This document shows positions 12,562 to 21,513 of a stretch of 60,383 bases of DNA, piece after piece (within the stretch, counting starts at the first letter, position 1; each line of letters opens with the position of its first letter). The translations under genes were made by a program, and so were the position numbers. Source of the DNA: a virus; the IMG/VR virus record IMGVR_UViG_3300030012_001783, positions 1-60,383 of that record. One strand, written 5' to 3'. The notes beneath the pieces are model-generated. The model saw nothing but the letters and a program-made list of their open reading frames with translations. It did no database searches and had not been told where the DNA came from.

Positions 12562-15500
12562 ATGTTAAATATTATAGGTAATATAATATTAAGTGCAACA
12601 TCTGCAGTAGCAACTGTTGTGTCTCAAGTTGTACTTGAAAATCTAAGATTTTGGCTTCCTTTTGAAAGAACTGAAAAACAAGATAAAGAGCTAGTTACTA
12701 ATGGCGATTTTTCTAGTGAAGGCAATTGGGTTTATAATGGGTCTCAAGGTTATAGTATATCTAACGGAACTCTTAGTTATGATGGTTCAGGAGCTCAATA
12801 TAGAAGAGGATTACAAAACTTAAAAACAAAAGTTGGTGCTCAGTATGAGTTAACTATTACAATAGATAGTATAAGCAACAGTACTTTAAACTTTGGATTT
12901 GGAAGTAAAAATGTTGGTAGTTTTTCGGGAACTATTCAACAAAGTTTTTCTTCTGTTGGTACTCATAAAAGAATTATGACCGCTACTTCTGATGAGCACT
13001 CTGTAGTTATTCAAAATAATAATGCTACTCAAACTTTTTCAGTTAGTAATGTGTCAGTAAAAGAAATAACTCAGGTTGTACCTGATGCTTCAAGAGGTTT
13101 GACTGAAAATGTTGGCTCTGAATTAAATGATGGAACGTGGAATGCTAATGGTGGTTGGAGTGTATCAAATGGTGTAGCTACTAATGACGGTACAGGAAGT
13201 ACTCTTACAAATGACATCCTTACTATAGGTAAGGTTTATAGAATGACTGTAAAGTTTTCAAGCTATACCTCAGGTGATTTTAGTATGTTTCTTGGCGTAA
13301 ACTCAGAATCTTTTAATTTTAATGGAACAGATGAATTTACTTTTACTGCTCAATGTACAGGTGATACTGATGCAAGAATAAAATCTAAGAATACAGGTGT
13401 TGGTTCTATTAATATTAGTGACATTTCAATAAAAGAATTAACGTACAGTGATATAGGTCCAATAAAAAATCCTGCAACTTCTTTTACAGGTAAAGCACTT
13501 GATTTTGATGGTGTAAACGACCAACTCTATAATACATCAAGTTTTCCAATAGATATTGCTTCAGGAAGTTGGACTGTAGCTGCTTGGTTTAACACTAATG
13601 ATGTAACTCAAGAACAATCTATATTTAATAATGGAATAGATAGTGATAATAGGTTTGGAATATCTATAAAAGGAACTAAGCTTGTAGTCAATAAATATGA
13701 TAGTGTAAATGGTTATGTTAATGTAAGACCTATTAAAAGTGGTGTGTCTACTCTTACAAAACAAACTTGGCAAAGAATTGTAGCTGTTATTGTTGACGGT
13801 AATATGACTGTATATTTAGATGGTGAACCCGGTCAAGAGTCAACAACTATAGCTCCATACAGATTTAATGTTGGTTTTGCAATAGGAGCTACAGGAAGTA
13901 CTAATGCAGCTAACGCAAAACATTTTGATGGTAAGATTGCAGATGTACAAGTTTATAATGCAGCTTGGACTGCTGAAGATGCCTTATATGATTATCAAAA
14001 TCCTAATCATCTTGTTTTAGATAATCCTAATACTAATATATTACCAAATAATTTACGAGGATATTTTCCATTAAATGAAGGTAGCGGGAGTCTTGCTATT
14101 AACAGTGGTTATAATGAAGAATTATCAATAGTAGATGAAAATCTTACAAATACTTTTGAAAATCATCAAAATAGATTTGGTTTAACTATTGTTCCAAATT
14201 TAATCGCTGTATTTCCTGATACTCAAAATAATCAATTTAGAATAGCAAAGAAAAAATCTACTGCACCATCACTAGATGTAGGAGAAAAATATTTAATTTC
14301 ATTTAGATATACTGTTAATGGAGGTGGCTCAATAGAATTTAAAACTGATAATACTGAAATTTCACTTACCCCTGCATCAGATACTACAAATCAAACAATT
14401 AATGAAATTATCATAGAATCAGGTTCAGGAAATTATAATTTTACTTTTGGTCCAACAACTTCAGCTGTAATAGGAAATATTGAAATTCAAAATGTTGTTG
14501 ATAGAGATACCGAAATTAGTGGTGCGGTATATAATAATGCTCAGTCTATGATACCTCAATTAGGTATGATGGACTATACTTATAATGCTGAAAATTTAAT
14601 TCTTCATAATGAAAACTTTAATGCAACAGGTTGGAGTAAAAATGGGTCACTTGTTGAAGAATATATAAAAGATTTACCTCCGGGAGTGAGTAGTGCTTGG
14701 AAAGTAACTGCAACAAATTTTTCTACAAATCATTTGGTTAGAACTCAAAATAATAATTTAAATGTTGATGCAAATGGTAAAGCTAAAGGTATTTGGGCTA
14801 AAACAGTTAGTGGTTCAGGTAAAGTAGCTTTAAATACTTATTTTGGTTATTGGGGAGGTGCAGGTTCAACTACTCTTCCTACTGTTACAAATGAGTGGCA
14901 ATTTTTTCAAATACCTACAACGAGTTCTAATACTCATTATTATGCAGTAGACTTTAGACATCCTGATAATTCATTAACTGAAGTAATTATTGCGGGTGCT
15001 CACATGACTAGTACTGATGCTAACACAAATATATTAAAACCTTATATAAGAGCTACTAGTTCTCACCCTTCAGGTGCAAGTATTATACAAGACCCAAAAT
15101 ATAAAGGTAAGGATAGTTTTGATAATTCTATAAGACTTAGAGAGCATTCATTTAATTTAGACGGAACAGGTTATGCTCATGTAGCTGAGTCTACTAGTTT
15201 AAATATAGGAAGTGGTCCTTTCACATTAGAAGCTTGGGTTAAAGCTGAGTTTATAAATACAGGTAGTAGTGTTAATGTTATATGGGTTCTTGATGGTAGT
15301 GAAAGTGTTACTGCAGGAGGTAATGTTGGATTAGTAACATTTGACTCAAATAAAATAGGTGCTTATGTTTCAGGTGTAGTAGTAGATTCACTTACAACAT
15401 TTGTTAAAGGACAATGGTATCATGTTGCTCTTGTAAGAACTCCAAGTGGTATTTCAAGTTTATACATTAATGGAGATTTAGCAGCTATACCAAGCTCAGC

Positions 15501-15708
15501 TTCTGCTGTAAATTTAAATACAGCTCAACCTAAAATAGGTATTGATAACACTTCAACAAGACATTATAAACAGTTAATAGATGATGTTCGTCTTTATAAT
15601 AGACTTTTAACTGCAGATGAAATAGAACAAAATTATCTAGCAGGTTTAGATACACATACAATTGGTTCATCATTTAGTGATGACTTCTCATCAGATTATG
15701 GAAATTAA
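12562..15708 (+). CDS. Tail fibre / adhesin with two LamG-like lectin domains
   Basis: 1048 aa. A short hydrophobic N-terminus is followed by two carbohydrate-binding-like beta modules (ELVTNGDFSSEGNW, residues about 45-290, and a similar SELNDGTWNANGGW module). Next comes a LamG/concanavalin-like domain at about 315-480 (LDFDGVNDQLYN, GSWTVAAWFN, WQRIVAVIVDGNMTVYLDG, KIADVQVYNAAWT), another beta module, and a second LamG domain near residues 860-1030 (FTLEAWVKAEF, GQWYHVALVRTPSGISSLYING, IDDVRLYNRLLTADEI). LamG domains bind sugars or proteins, so this is a likely receptor-binding protein for cell-surface polysaccharide. It lies between small virion-type genes. Confidence 0.78.
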   Translation: MLNIIGNIILSATSAVATVVSQVVLENLRFWLPFERTEKQDKELVTNGDFSSEGNWVYNGSQGYSISNGTLSYDGSGAQYRRGLQNLKTKVGAQYELTITIDSISNSTLNFGFGSKNVGSFSGTIQQSFSSVGTHKRIMTATSDEHSVVIQNNNATQTFSVSNVSVKEITQVVPDASRGLTENVGSELNDGTWNANGGWSVSNGVATNDGTGSTLTNDILTIGKVYRMTVKFSSYTSGDFSMFLGVNSESFNFNGTDEFTFTAQCTGDTDARIKSKNTGVGSINISDISIKELTYSDIGPIKNPATSFTGKALDFDGVNDQLYNTSSFPIDIASGSWTVAAWFNTNDVTQEQSIFNNGIDSDNRFGISIKGTKLVVNKYDSVNGYVNVRPIKSGVSTLTKQTWQRIVAVIVDGNMTVYLDGEPGQESTTIAPYRFNVGFAIGATGSTNAANAKHFDGKIADVQVYNAAWTAEDALYDYQNPNHLVLDNPNTNILPNNLRGYFPLNEGSGSLAINSGYNEELSIVDENLTNTFENHQNRFGLTIVPNLIAVFPDTQNNQFRIAKKKSTAPSLDVGEKYLISFRYTVNGGGSIEFKTDNTEISLTPASDTTNQTINEIIIESGSGNYNFTFGPTTSAVIGNIEIQNVVDRDTEISGAVYNNAQSMIPQLGMMDYTYNAENLILHNENFNATGWSKNGSLVEEYIKDLPPGVSSAWKVTATNFSTNHLVRTQNNNLNVDANGKAKGIWAKTVSGSGKVALNTYFGYWGGAGSTTLPTVTNEWQFFQIPTTSSNTHYYAVDFRHPDNSLTEVIIAGAHMTSTDANTNILKPYIRATSSHPSGASIIQDPKYKGKDSFDNSIRLREHSFNLDGTGYAHVAESTSLNIGSGPFTLEAWVKAEFINTGSSVNVIWVLDGSESVTAGGNVGLVTFDSNKIGAYVSGVVVDSLTTFVKGQWYHVALVRTPSGISSLYINGDLAAIPSSASAVNLNTAQPKIGIDNTSTRHYKQLIDDVRLYNRLLTADEIEQNYLAGLDTHTIGSSFSDDFSSDYGN

Positions 15709-15719
15709 AAATAGATAAA

Positions 15720-16073
15720 ATGGCAAAAGGAGATTACACAAATTCGTCAACAAGAAACGCATACAAAACTAAAGTAAGACAACAAACTCTTACTAAGGTT
15801 GTAGTAGACTCAACTGAAAAAAGAACAAGAGCAGAACTTCTTGATATGGTAGAAGAGCTTTTTGAAACTACAGGAGAAAAGTCTATTACTGCTGAAACAC
15901 TAAGAGCTTTTTGTCACATACTTTTAAAGTCTGTTCAAAATACATCAGATGATGATGTTGTTGCAGATAGCCTAAGTTCAACTGCATCAGGCTTGTCTTT
16001 ACCATTATCAGACCCTACAGTATCAGGTCAATTATGGAATGATAGAGGTTATATAAAAGTTTCAAGAGGATAG
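15720..16073 (+). CDS. Hypothetical protein after the LamG fibre
   Basis: 117 aa, not recognised. Basic N-terminus (MAKGDYTNSSTRNAYKTKVRQQ), a helical middle (RAELLDMVEELFETTGEKSITAETLRAFCHILLKSV) and a short end GQLWNDRGYIKVSRG. The phrase 'LWNDRGYIKVS' resembles sequences at the C-terminus of fibre-associated or trimer-forming phage proteins, so it may be a fibre accessory. Stop to next start is 2 bp. Confidence 0.65.
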   Translation: MAKGDYTNSSTRNAYKTKVRQQTLTKVVVDSTEKRTRAELLDMVEELFETTGEKSITAETLRAFCHILLKSVQNTSDDDVVADSLSSTASGLSLPLSDPTVSGQLWNDRGYIKVSRG

Positions 16074-16075
16074 TT

Positions 16076-16435
16076 ATGAGAGGAAACGTATATATCAGTT
16101 TAAATGAGTCGACTTATGAAGGCTCAATTCCAACAGAGTTAGTAAATAAATATGGAATCCCTGTGTTTGATGATGAAGGTGTTGAAACAGGTAAAACTAC
16201 ACCTACATTTAGAGAATTAGGTGAAATTAATAAATCTCTTTTTGGAGCTGTAGTAACAGTTACTGTTGATAGTGTAAATTATTATGTTATGGAGTTAGAA
16301 GCAAGTTGGACATCTTCAGAGGTCTCTGCTTTAATAGCGTTAGGTTCGGGTCTTAGTAGTCCTAATAATACCTTAATGACAAATAAAGAAGCAATTGCTT
16401 TTATTAACGCAAACATACCTGAAGAAGAATTATAG
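16076..16435 (+). CDS. Hypothetical virion-region protein
   Basis: 119 aa, not recognised. Beta-rich first half (MRGNVYISLNESTYEGSIP, VTVTVDSVNYYVMELEASWTSSEVSALIALG) and a helical end (NKEAIAFINANIPEEEL). It follows the previous gene with 2 bp and probably functions with the fibre genes. No specific role supported. Confidence 0.62.
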   Translation: MRGNVYISLNESTYEGSIPTELVNKYGIPVFDDEGVETGKTTPTFRELGEINKSLFGAVVTVTVDSVNYYVMELEASWTSSEVSALIALGSGLSSPNNTLMTNKEAIAFINANIPEEEL

Positions 16436-16436
16436 T

Positions 16437-16505
16437 ATGTGGGTAACAACTGCAACATTTCCTCCTTGTAAAATAATCTATAAAGTAGTTAAGGATGATA
16501 AGTAA
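16437..16505 (+). CDS. Possible 22-aa peptide
   Basis: ATG 1 bp after the previous stop, reading MWVTTATFPPCKIIYKVV and ending at 16505, with its last codons overlapping the next gene's start. Its tight fit between two genes supports translation; the length gives little evidence. May simply couple ribosomes to the next gene. Confidence 0.3.
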   Translation: MWVTTATFPPCKIIYKVVKDDK

Positions 16506-16809
16506 AAAACAAAAGAGTGCTGCACTAAAACGTGCAGGAGTAAGTGGCTTAAACAAGCCAAAAAGAACTCCTAGCCATAAAACAAAGTCACACGTTGTTG
16601 TAACAAACTGTAAAGGTAAGTTAAAAACTATACGTTTTGGTCAGCAAGGTAAAAAAGTAGGTACAGTTTCAGGAACAGCAGGTGCACCTAGAAAAGGTGA
16701 AAGTGCTAGAATGAAAGCTAAAAGAAAATCATTTAAAGCAAGGCACGCAAAAAACATTAAAAAAGGAAGATGTTCAGCAGCCTATTGGGCTGATAAAGTT
16801 AAATGGTAA
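16495..16809 (+). CDS. Small highly basic conserved phage protein
   Basis: 104 aa, about a third Lys/Arg. Segments KLKTIRFGQQGKKVGTVSG, RKSFKARHAKNIKKGRCSAAYWADKVKW are typical of a short family seen in many aquatic phages, often encoded near structural or packaging genes. The charge suggests DNA or RNA binding, possibly a packaged DNA-condensing protein. The family is recognised by pattern only; function is not known. Confidence 0.72.
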   Translation: MISKKQKSAALKRAGVSGLNKPKRTPSHKTKSHVVVTNCKGKLKTIRFGQQGKKVGTVSGTAGAPRKGESARMKAKRKSFKARHAKNIKKGRCSAAYWADKVKW

Positions 16810-16810
16810 A

Positions 16811-18979
16811 ATGAAAAAAGTACTATTATTTATATGCCTGCTGATAGCAGGTATTTCTTATTCTCAAGATACTATTATAGATTGTTTTGGAACACCTTCA
16901 CCGCAAGATTGGATAGGTGATGGGTTTTGTGATAACGGTTCTTATACATGGAATGGAACTCCTATAGATTTTAATTGTGAAGAGTTTGGTTATGACGCAG
17001 GAGACTGTGAAATTCCAATAGACGAATCTGCAGTGCTTGGTTGTACAGATATAGAATCACCAAATTTTAATCCTTGGGCTACCTTAGATGATGGTAGTTG
17101 TGTTGTTTCTGAATGTTCTTCAGGGTTTTCATTAATTAAAATAGAACTTACTTTAGACCAATTCCCTAGTGAAACAGGTCTTATTGTAACTGATATATCT
17201 AATGGTGAATATATAGAAAACATTCCTGCAGGAACATTTAATTATAATCAATCAAATCAAACTATTGTATATGATATTTGTGTACCTGAAACGGGTGTTG
17301 AAATTATTCTTAGCGACACATATGGTGATGGACTTGCAGGCTCTTTGTATAATGGTGGTTCTGATGGAGACCTTATCATATATGGTGACTACCCTTGTGG
17401 TAATGGTCCTGATGTATTTTTTGACTTAGACACAGCTAATTTTGGAAATGCTGTTTATTCAGGACCTTTATGGATACCTGCTTGTGGCGTTGAAGCTATA
17501 CCGGGTTGTTTAGATGCAGATTATATTGAGTTTAACCCTAGTGCTAATATAGATGATGGTAGCTGTGAAACATTACACACTTTAGGTTGTATAAATCCTA
17601 ATGCTTTTAATTACAACCCACAAGCTACTCTTAATGAAATAGTACCTCAGTGTGAATATACTTTAGTATTAGAAGATGATGGTGGTGATGGTTGGGGTAG
17701 TTCCTATATAGGTATCTCTCAAGGTAATGATATAATAGGTGAGTTTAGTGTTGAGCCCGGATTATATCAAAAAGAATTTACTCTTCAATTACACACAGAC
17801 CAACCAATAAAAGTATTTTACTTTCAAGTAGTAGGACCTCAACAGCCTATTCAAGAAGCTAGTTTTCAAACTATGCACAATTCATTTAGACTTATAAACT
17901 CAAATGATGATGTAACGCTACAGGGTGGTGTGTTTCCATTTTCTTTTAATGGACAAGGAGCACTTCAACCATATGGTCCACCTTTTTGGACTATATATGA
18001 AGCAATGCCTTTTTGTGGTGATTATTGTATACCTACGGTTTATGGTTGTTTAGATGAACAATCTCTTAATTACGATTCTTTAGCAAATACAGATGATGCT
18101 AGTTGTATTGAAATAGTAGAAGGTTGCACTTCACCCTTCGCATTTAATTATGACTCACTTGCTAATGTAGATAACGGTAGTTGTGTAGCAGTAGTTGTTG
18201 GCTGTATGGATGAAATAGCATGGAACTATAACTTTGCTGCTAATACAGAAGATGGGTCTTGTTTATATTTTGGATGTATGGATACTTTAGCTGATAACTA
18301 TGACCCTATAGCAAATGTAGATAACGGTTCTTGTTTTATTACGGTGTTAGGGTGTACAGACCCTGAAGCTTTTAATTATAATGAAGAAGCTAATACAGAA
18401 GATTTTAGTTGTATACCATTTATATATGGTTGTATGGATAGCACAGCATTTAATTATAACCCATTAGCTAATTCAGAAGATGAGTGCGAATTAATTATTG
18501 AAGGCTGTATGGATGCAAGTGCATATAATTATGATGTTTTTGCTAATACAGAATCTGAATGTTTGTATGATGCAGGTTGTGTAGGAGAGCCGGGTGACCC
18601 TTATTGGTTAAATGATACTTGTTATGCTTGGGTTATTATGGTAGACCCTTATTGTTGTAATACAAATTGGGATGACAAATGTCAACAGTTATATTGGAGT
18701 TGTTCAGATGATAGTCCTTTAGATACAAGAGATTTACTTAGAGGACATAATATAGTTATGTACCCTAATCCTATGAGTGACGTGTTAAATATACTAACAA
18801 ATGGTCCTGTAGATATAGAAGTATATGATGTGTCAGGTAAGCTTATAATACAAGTTAAAGAAAATCATACTACAAAAGGTTTAAATCAATTAGATGTAAG
18901 CTTGTTGCCTGCAGGTGTATATAATTTTAGTGTAACATATGATGGTAATACAAGTACTACAAAAGTATTAAAGAGATGA
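16811..18979 (+). CDS. Secreted repeat protein with type IX secretion C-terminal sorting domain
   Basis: 722 aa. A cleavable signal peptide (MKKVLLFICLLIAGISYSQ, residues 1-19) is followed by a Lin12/Notch-like Cys motif (residues about 24-60: WIGDGFCDNGSY...NCEEFGYDAGDC). Then come ten copies of a 20-25 residue motif of the form GC(M/T/L)D..A.NYNP.AN.DDGSC. The last 75 residues (MYPNPMSDVLNI..., IEVYDVSGKLI, LLPAGVYNFSV..., ending STTKVLKR) are a classic type A T9SS sorting domain. The T9SS is confined to Bacteroidota, so the infected cell would export or display this protein. Its place in the virion/lysis region raises a role in attachment, cell-surface change or release. It overlaps the next gene by 4 bp. 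Confidence 0.88.
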   Translation: MKKVLLFICLLIAGISYSQDTIIDCFGTPSPQDWIGDGFCDNGSYTWNGTPIDFNCEEFGYDAGDCEIPIDESAVLGCTDIESPNFNPWATLDDGSCVVSECSSGFSLIKIELTLDQFPSETGLIVTDISNGEYIENIPAGTFNYNQSNQTIVYDICVPETGVEIILSDTYGDGLAGSLYNGGSDGDLIIYGDYPCGNGPDVFFDLDTANFGNAVYSGPLWIPACGVEAIPGCLDADYIEFNPSANIDDGSCETLHTLGCINPNAFNYNPQATLNEIVPQCEYTLVLEDDGGDGWGSSYIGISQGNDIIGEFSVEPGLYQKEFTLQLHTDQPIKVFYFQVVGPQQPIQEASFQTMHNSFRLINSNDDVTLQGGVFPFSFNGQGALQPYGPPFWTIYEAMPFCGDYCIPTVYGCLDEQSLNYDSLANTDDASCIEIVEGCTSPFAFNYDSLANVDNGSCVAVVVGCMDEIAWNYNFAANTEDGSCLYFGCMDTLADNYDPIANVDNGSCFITVLGCTDPEAFNYNEEANTEDFSCIPFIYGCMDSTAFNYNPLANSEDECELIIEGCMDASAYNYDVFANTESECLYDAGCVGEPGDPYWLNDTCYAWVIMVDPYCCNTNWDDKCQQLYWSCSDDSPLDTRDLLRGHNIVMYPNPMSDVLNILTNGPVDIEVYDVSGKLIIQVKENHTTKGLNQLDVSLLPAGVYNFSVTYDGNTSTTKVLKR

Positions 18980-20010
18980 GAAGAATACTATTAATATTAT
19001 TATTTATCCCTTTTTTAACAAGTGCTCAGGGATTACACAAAATATTTAAATACTCTACTATTTATGCCGCAGTTAATGGTGGTACGTCATTAGGTGATAA
19101 TCAAATATGGTCTGTAACTACAGGTTCTTTGCAAGAGCAAACAATAGAAACGCCTTTTGATTATACTTTTTCTGTAGGTATAAGAAAAATAAAAAGATTT
19201 GGTTATGAAAATAGAGCTCTTACTTTTTATAATGGTACAGAAAATTCTTATTCTGATGCCGCAACCATTGGTAGAGTGGATGGTTTTGAATATTTATTTG
19301 AAGCTGATTTTGTAAGAAGATTAGGTATAAACTATACTAATCAACATCATTTTGTTAGATACGTTGCTGACAAGTGGGTTAGTAAAATAGAATATTTAGA
19401 AGATGGTTTTGCTGATATAAAATACTTTGAAGCGTCTGAAAGATTTAGATTAAAAGTAAGGGATGGCAAGCTTTCGTTTAACGGGGGTTTAGTGCAAAGA
19501 CTTGCCGAACCTTACGGATTTGACCCTCTTGAAGATTGGGTACTTGATAATGGAACTTTACACTATACATACCTTGCACTTCAAGAAGGATACAACATAA
19601 CCCTAGGGGGAGAATATTTTTCACCTGACGGAGAGCTTGTAGCTAACAGTCAAGAAGTATGGGAAGAGGTTGTTATACCTCAAGTTATAAATAATTATGT
19701 AGAAAAACAAAGAAACTCTTTATCAAATATTGTTGAGTATTCTTTTGTTTTAGGTTTAGACTATTATCATTTTACAAAAGACTTTTGGTTTCACACTTGG
19801 GGAAACATTATGCCATACCACGTAGATACTGATAATTTATACTCATATCATAAATATAATAATGGTCAATGGATTGACTATTCTGTAGGTTTAATTTATG
19901 GTTATAAGTTTAATAAAAGTTTAGGTATATTTGTAGAAGGAAGATACAATAAGTATTGGAATAGAAAATGGCACAACTTTAGTGTTGGACTTAATTATGT
20001 AATATTTTAA
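18976..20010 (+). CDS. Putative outer-membrane beta-barrel protein
   Basis: 344 aa. Signal peptide MRRILLILLFIPFLTSAQG (cleavage near residue 18). The mature part has many alternating hydrophobic/polar strands rich in Tyr, Phe and Trp and ends in an aromatic residue (SVGLNYVIF). A C-terminal Phe strand is the usual signal for outer-membrane insertion. It starts inside the T9SS gene's last codons, so the two are translated together. A phage-encoded porin-like protein might block receptors against superinfection or anchor the T9SS product. Fold is inferred; no family identified. Confidence 0.68.
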   Translation: MRRILLILLFIPFLTSAQGLHKIFKYSTIYAAVNGGTSLGDNQIWSVTTGSLQEQTIETPFDYTFSVGIRKIKRFGYENRALTFYNGTENSYSDAATIGRVDGFEYLFEADFVRRLGINYTNQHHFVRYVADKWVSKIEYLEDGFADIKYFEASERFRLKVRDGKLSFNGGLVQRLAEPYGFDPLEDWVLDNGTLHYTYLALQEGYNITLGGEYFSPDGELVANSQEVWEEVVIPQVINNYVEKQRNSLSNIVEYSFVLGLDYYHFTKDFWFHTWGNIMPYHVDTDNLYSYHKYNNGQWIDYSVGLIYGYKFNKSLGIFVEGRYNKYWNRKWHNFSVGLNYVIF

Positions 20011-20012
20011 AA

Positions 20013-20297
20013 ATGGCAAAAGAATTAAGCGAAGAAACGTCTTTTAATATAAGTTTAAAAACATTAGCAGGTATTGCTGCACTTATATTTACATTAGTAG
20101 GTATGTGGTTTACACTTCAAAACGATATAGCAGATGCTAAAGAGTTGCCATTACCTCCTGACCCTGAGATTACTCGTATGGAGTATGACATGAAAGACCA
20201 ACTTATACGTCAAACTATTATGACTACTCAAGAAGATGTAAAGGAAATTAAAGACCATATGTTAAGAATGGAGAGTAAGATTGATAACTTAAAATAG
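20013..20297 (+). CDS. Single-pass membrane protein with coiled coil
   Basis: 94 aa. Transmembrane segment at about residues 17-35 (LAGIAALIFTLVGMWFTLQ). A Pro-rich spacer (LPLPPDPEITR) is followed by a coiled coil at about 58-94 (MKDQLIRQTIMTTQEDVKEIKDHMLRMESKI). This layout is common for spanin-like or holin-associated proteins. It lies 3 bp after the barrel gene and close to the lysis genes, so a lysis accessory role is likely but unproven. Confidence 0.65.
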   Translation: MAKELSEETSFNISLKTLAGIAALIFTLVGMWFTLQNDIADAKELPLPPDPEITRMEYDMKDQLIRQTIMTTQEDVKEIKDHMLRMESKIDNLK

Positions 20298-20301
20298 TAA
20301 T

Positions 20302-20637
20302 ATGAGAATATTATTAATACTTTTTTTAACACCTTTTTTAAGCTATTCACAAGACTTTCCTGATGGAATGGTTGCTGTTGAGTTTAATGCAAGTTTTAAT
20401 AAATCTAATGAAGTAGCTTGGCTGTCTAAACTTACAGACTGTGAAACACAGAGAGTAGATATAGCTGCAGATTCAAGGTGGTCTAAAGAATATAAAATAG
20501 TAGTTGTGCCTACTATTGTTATATTTAACAACAATGAAGAGGTAAAAAGATTTCAAGCAAATATAATGATGACTATGGAAGCTACTAAGAGTGAAGTTCA
20601 AAACTCTATAGATGAAATAGTTATGGAAGCATTTTAA
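20302..20637 (+). CDS. Secreted thioredoxin-fold-like protein without a CXXC site
   Basis: 111 aa. Signal peptide MRILLILFLTPFLSYSQ. The mature part reads as a thioredoxin fold: AVEFNASFNKSNEVAWLSKL, then CETQRVDIAAD, then YKIVVVPTIVIFNNNEEVKRFQ, where the Val-Pro is the expected cis-proline strand followed by the beta hairpin. The redox CXXC is missing (a single Cys remains), so it is probably not an oxidoreductase and may bind a partner. It is the third exported protein in this block. Confidence 0.6.
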   Translation: MRILLILFLTPFLSYSQDFPDGMVAVEFNASFNKSNEVAWLSKLTDCETQRVDIAADSRWSKEYKIVVVPTIVIFNNNEEVKRFQANIMMTMEATKSEVQNSIDEIVMEAF

Positions 20638-20647
20638 ATAAATAAAA

Positions 20648-21097
20648 ATGAAGTTAAGTAAAAACTTTACTCGTGCTGAAATAGAGCACAGTAATACAGC
20701 AAAAAGATTAGATATTAGCAATGAAATGTCTGATGAACACTTGGAAAATATGCAAAGGGTTATTGATAATCTCATACAACCTATGCGGGACGCTATTGGT
20801 CCTATTCGTGTTACTAGTGGTTATCGCAGCCCAAAACTTAATAAGGCTATTGGGGGAAGTAGTCGCTCGCAACATTGCAAAGGTGAGGCTTTGGACCTTC
20901 AATTTTGGAAGGAAGGAAAAATGAATAACAAAGTTATTTATGATTGGGTTATAGATTCAGGTATAGAATTTGACCAAATGATAAATGAATTTGATTACGC
21001 TTGGATTCATATATCATTAAAGTCAAAAGAAAATAGAAAAGAAATTCTTGAAGCGTATAAAAACGAAAAAGGAAAAACAAAATATAAATATGTTTAA
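20648..21097 (+). CDS. M15-family peptidase, probable endolysin
   Basis: 149 aa. Peptidase M15 (D-alanyl-D-alanine carboxypeptidase/L-Ala-D-Glu endopeptidase type): IRVTSGYRSPKLNKAIGGSSRSQHCKGEALDL with zinc ligands His76 and Asp83, and WIHISL with His121. It cuts peptide cross-links in peptidoglycan at the end of infection. The N-terminal 50 residues (FTRAEIEHSNTAKRLDISNEM) are the usual helical part of phage M15 enzymes. The end overlaps the holin start by 8 bp, giving an endolysin/holin cassette. It has no signal peptide, so it needs the holin. Confidence 0.87.
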   Translation: MKLSKNFTRAEIEHSNTAKRLDISNEMSDEHLENMQRVIDNLIQPMRDAIGPIRVTSGYRSPKLNKAIGGSSRSQHCKGEALDLQFWKEGKMNNKVIYDWVIDSGIEFDQMINEFDYAWIHISLKSKENRKEILEAYKNEKGKTKYKYV

Positions 21098-21479
21098 AAA
21101 TATAATAAGTAAATTAGTTGGTCAAGCTTCAACTATTATAGATGAGGTTGTAACAACTGATGAAGAAAGATTAGCTCTTAAAAATAAATTAGAGCAACTA
21201 GGAAAAGAACACGAGCAAGAAATTTTTAGATTAGAGGTAGAGGATAGAAAAAGTGCTAGAACAATGTTTAGTGATGATAGTATTATACAAAAACTATTGG
21301 CTATAATATTTACTTGTGCTTATTTTTTTATTTCTTACTTTATGTTTAAGTATTTTGTAATGAATACTTTGGAGTTGTCAGACTATGAGATAGGTTTTAT
21401 ATCTACAGTGTTTGGTGCTATGTCAAGTAAGGTTAATACTATTATTGACTTTTTCTTTGGAGGTTCGTCTAAAAAATAA
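21090..21479 (+). CDS. Holin-like membrane protein
   Basis: 129 aa from the ATG at 21090 (an upstream ATG at 21048 lies deep in the endolysin gene and is less likely). A charged amphipathic N-terminus (EERLALKNKLEQLGKEHEQEIFRLEVEDRKSARTMF) precedes two clear hydrophobic segments (IIQKLLAIIFTCAYFFISYFMF and EIGFISTVFGAMSSKVNTIIDFFFG) and the end GGSSKK. This matches the 3TM-type phage holin layout, where a small Gly/Ser-Lys tail follows the last helix. Adjacent to the M15 endolysin. Confidence 0.78.
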   Translation: MFKNIISKLVGQASTIIDEVVTTDEERLALKNKLEQLGKEHEQEIFRLEVEDRKSARTMFSDDSIIQKLLAIIFTCAYFFISYFMFKYFVMNTLELSDYEIGFISTVFGAMSSKVNTIIDFFFGGSSKK

Positions 21480-21484
21480 TTTAT

Positions 21485-21492
21485 TATCTTTG
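21485..21492 (+). promoter_or_regulatory. Promoter -7 element before the repeat-fibre gene
   Basis: TATCTTTG 22 nt before the ATG at 21514, directly after the holin stop. No good TTTG lies at -33, so activity depends on other contacts. Confidence 0.5.
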
Positions 21493-21513
21493 CAATAACA
21501 AAAAAAGAAACTT

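Noticed and set aside
12562-15708. Polysaccharide depolymerase in the LamG protein
   Set aside because: Only lectin-like and beta modules were seen; no catalytic residues of a lyase or hydrolase could be picked out.
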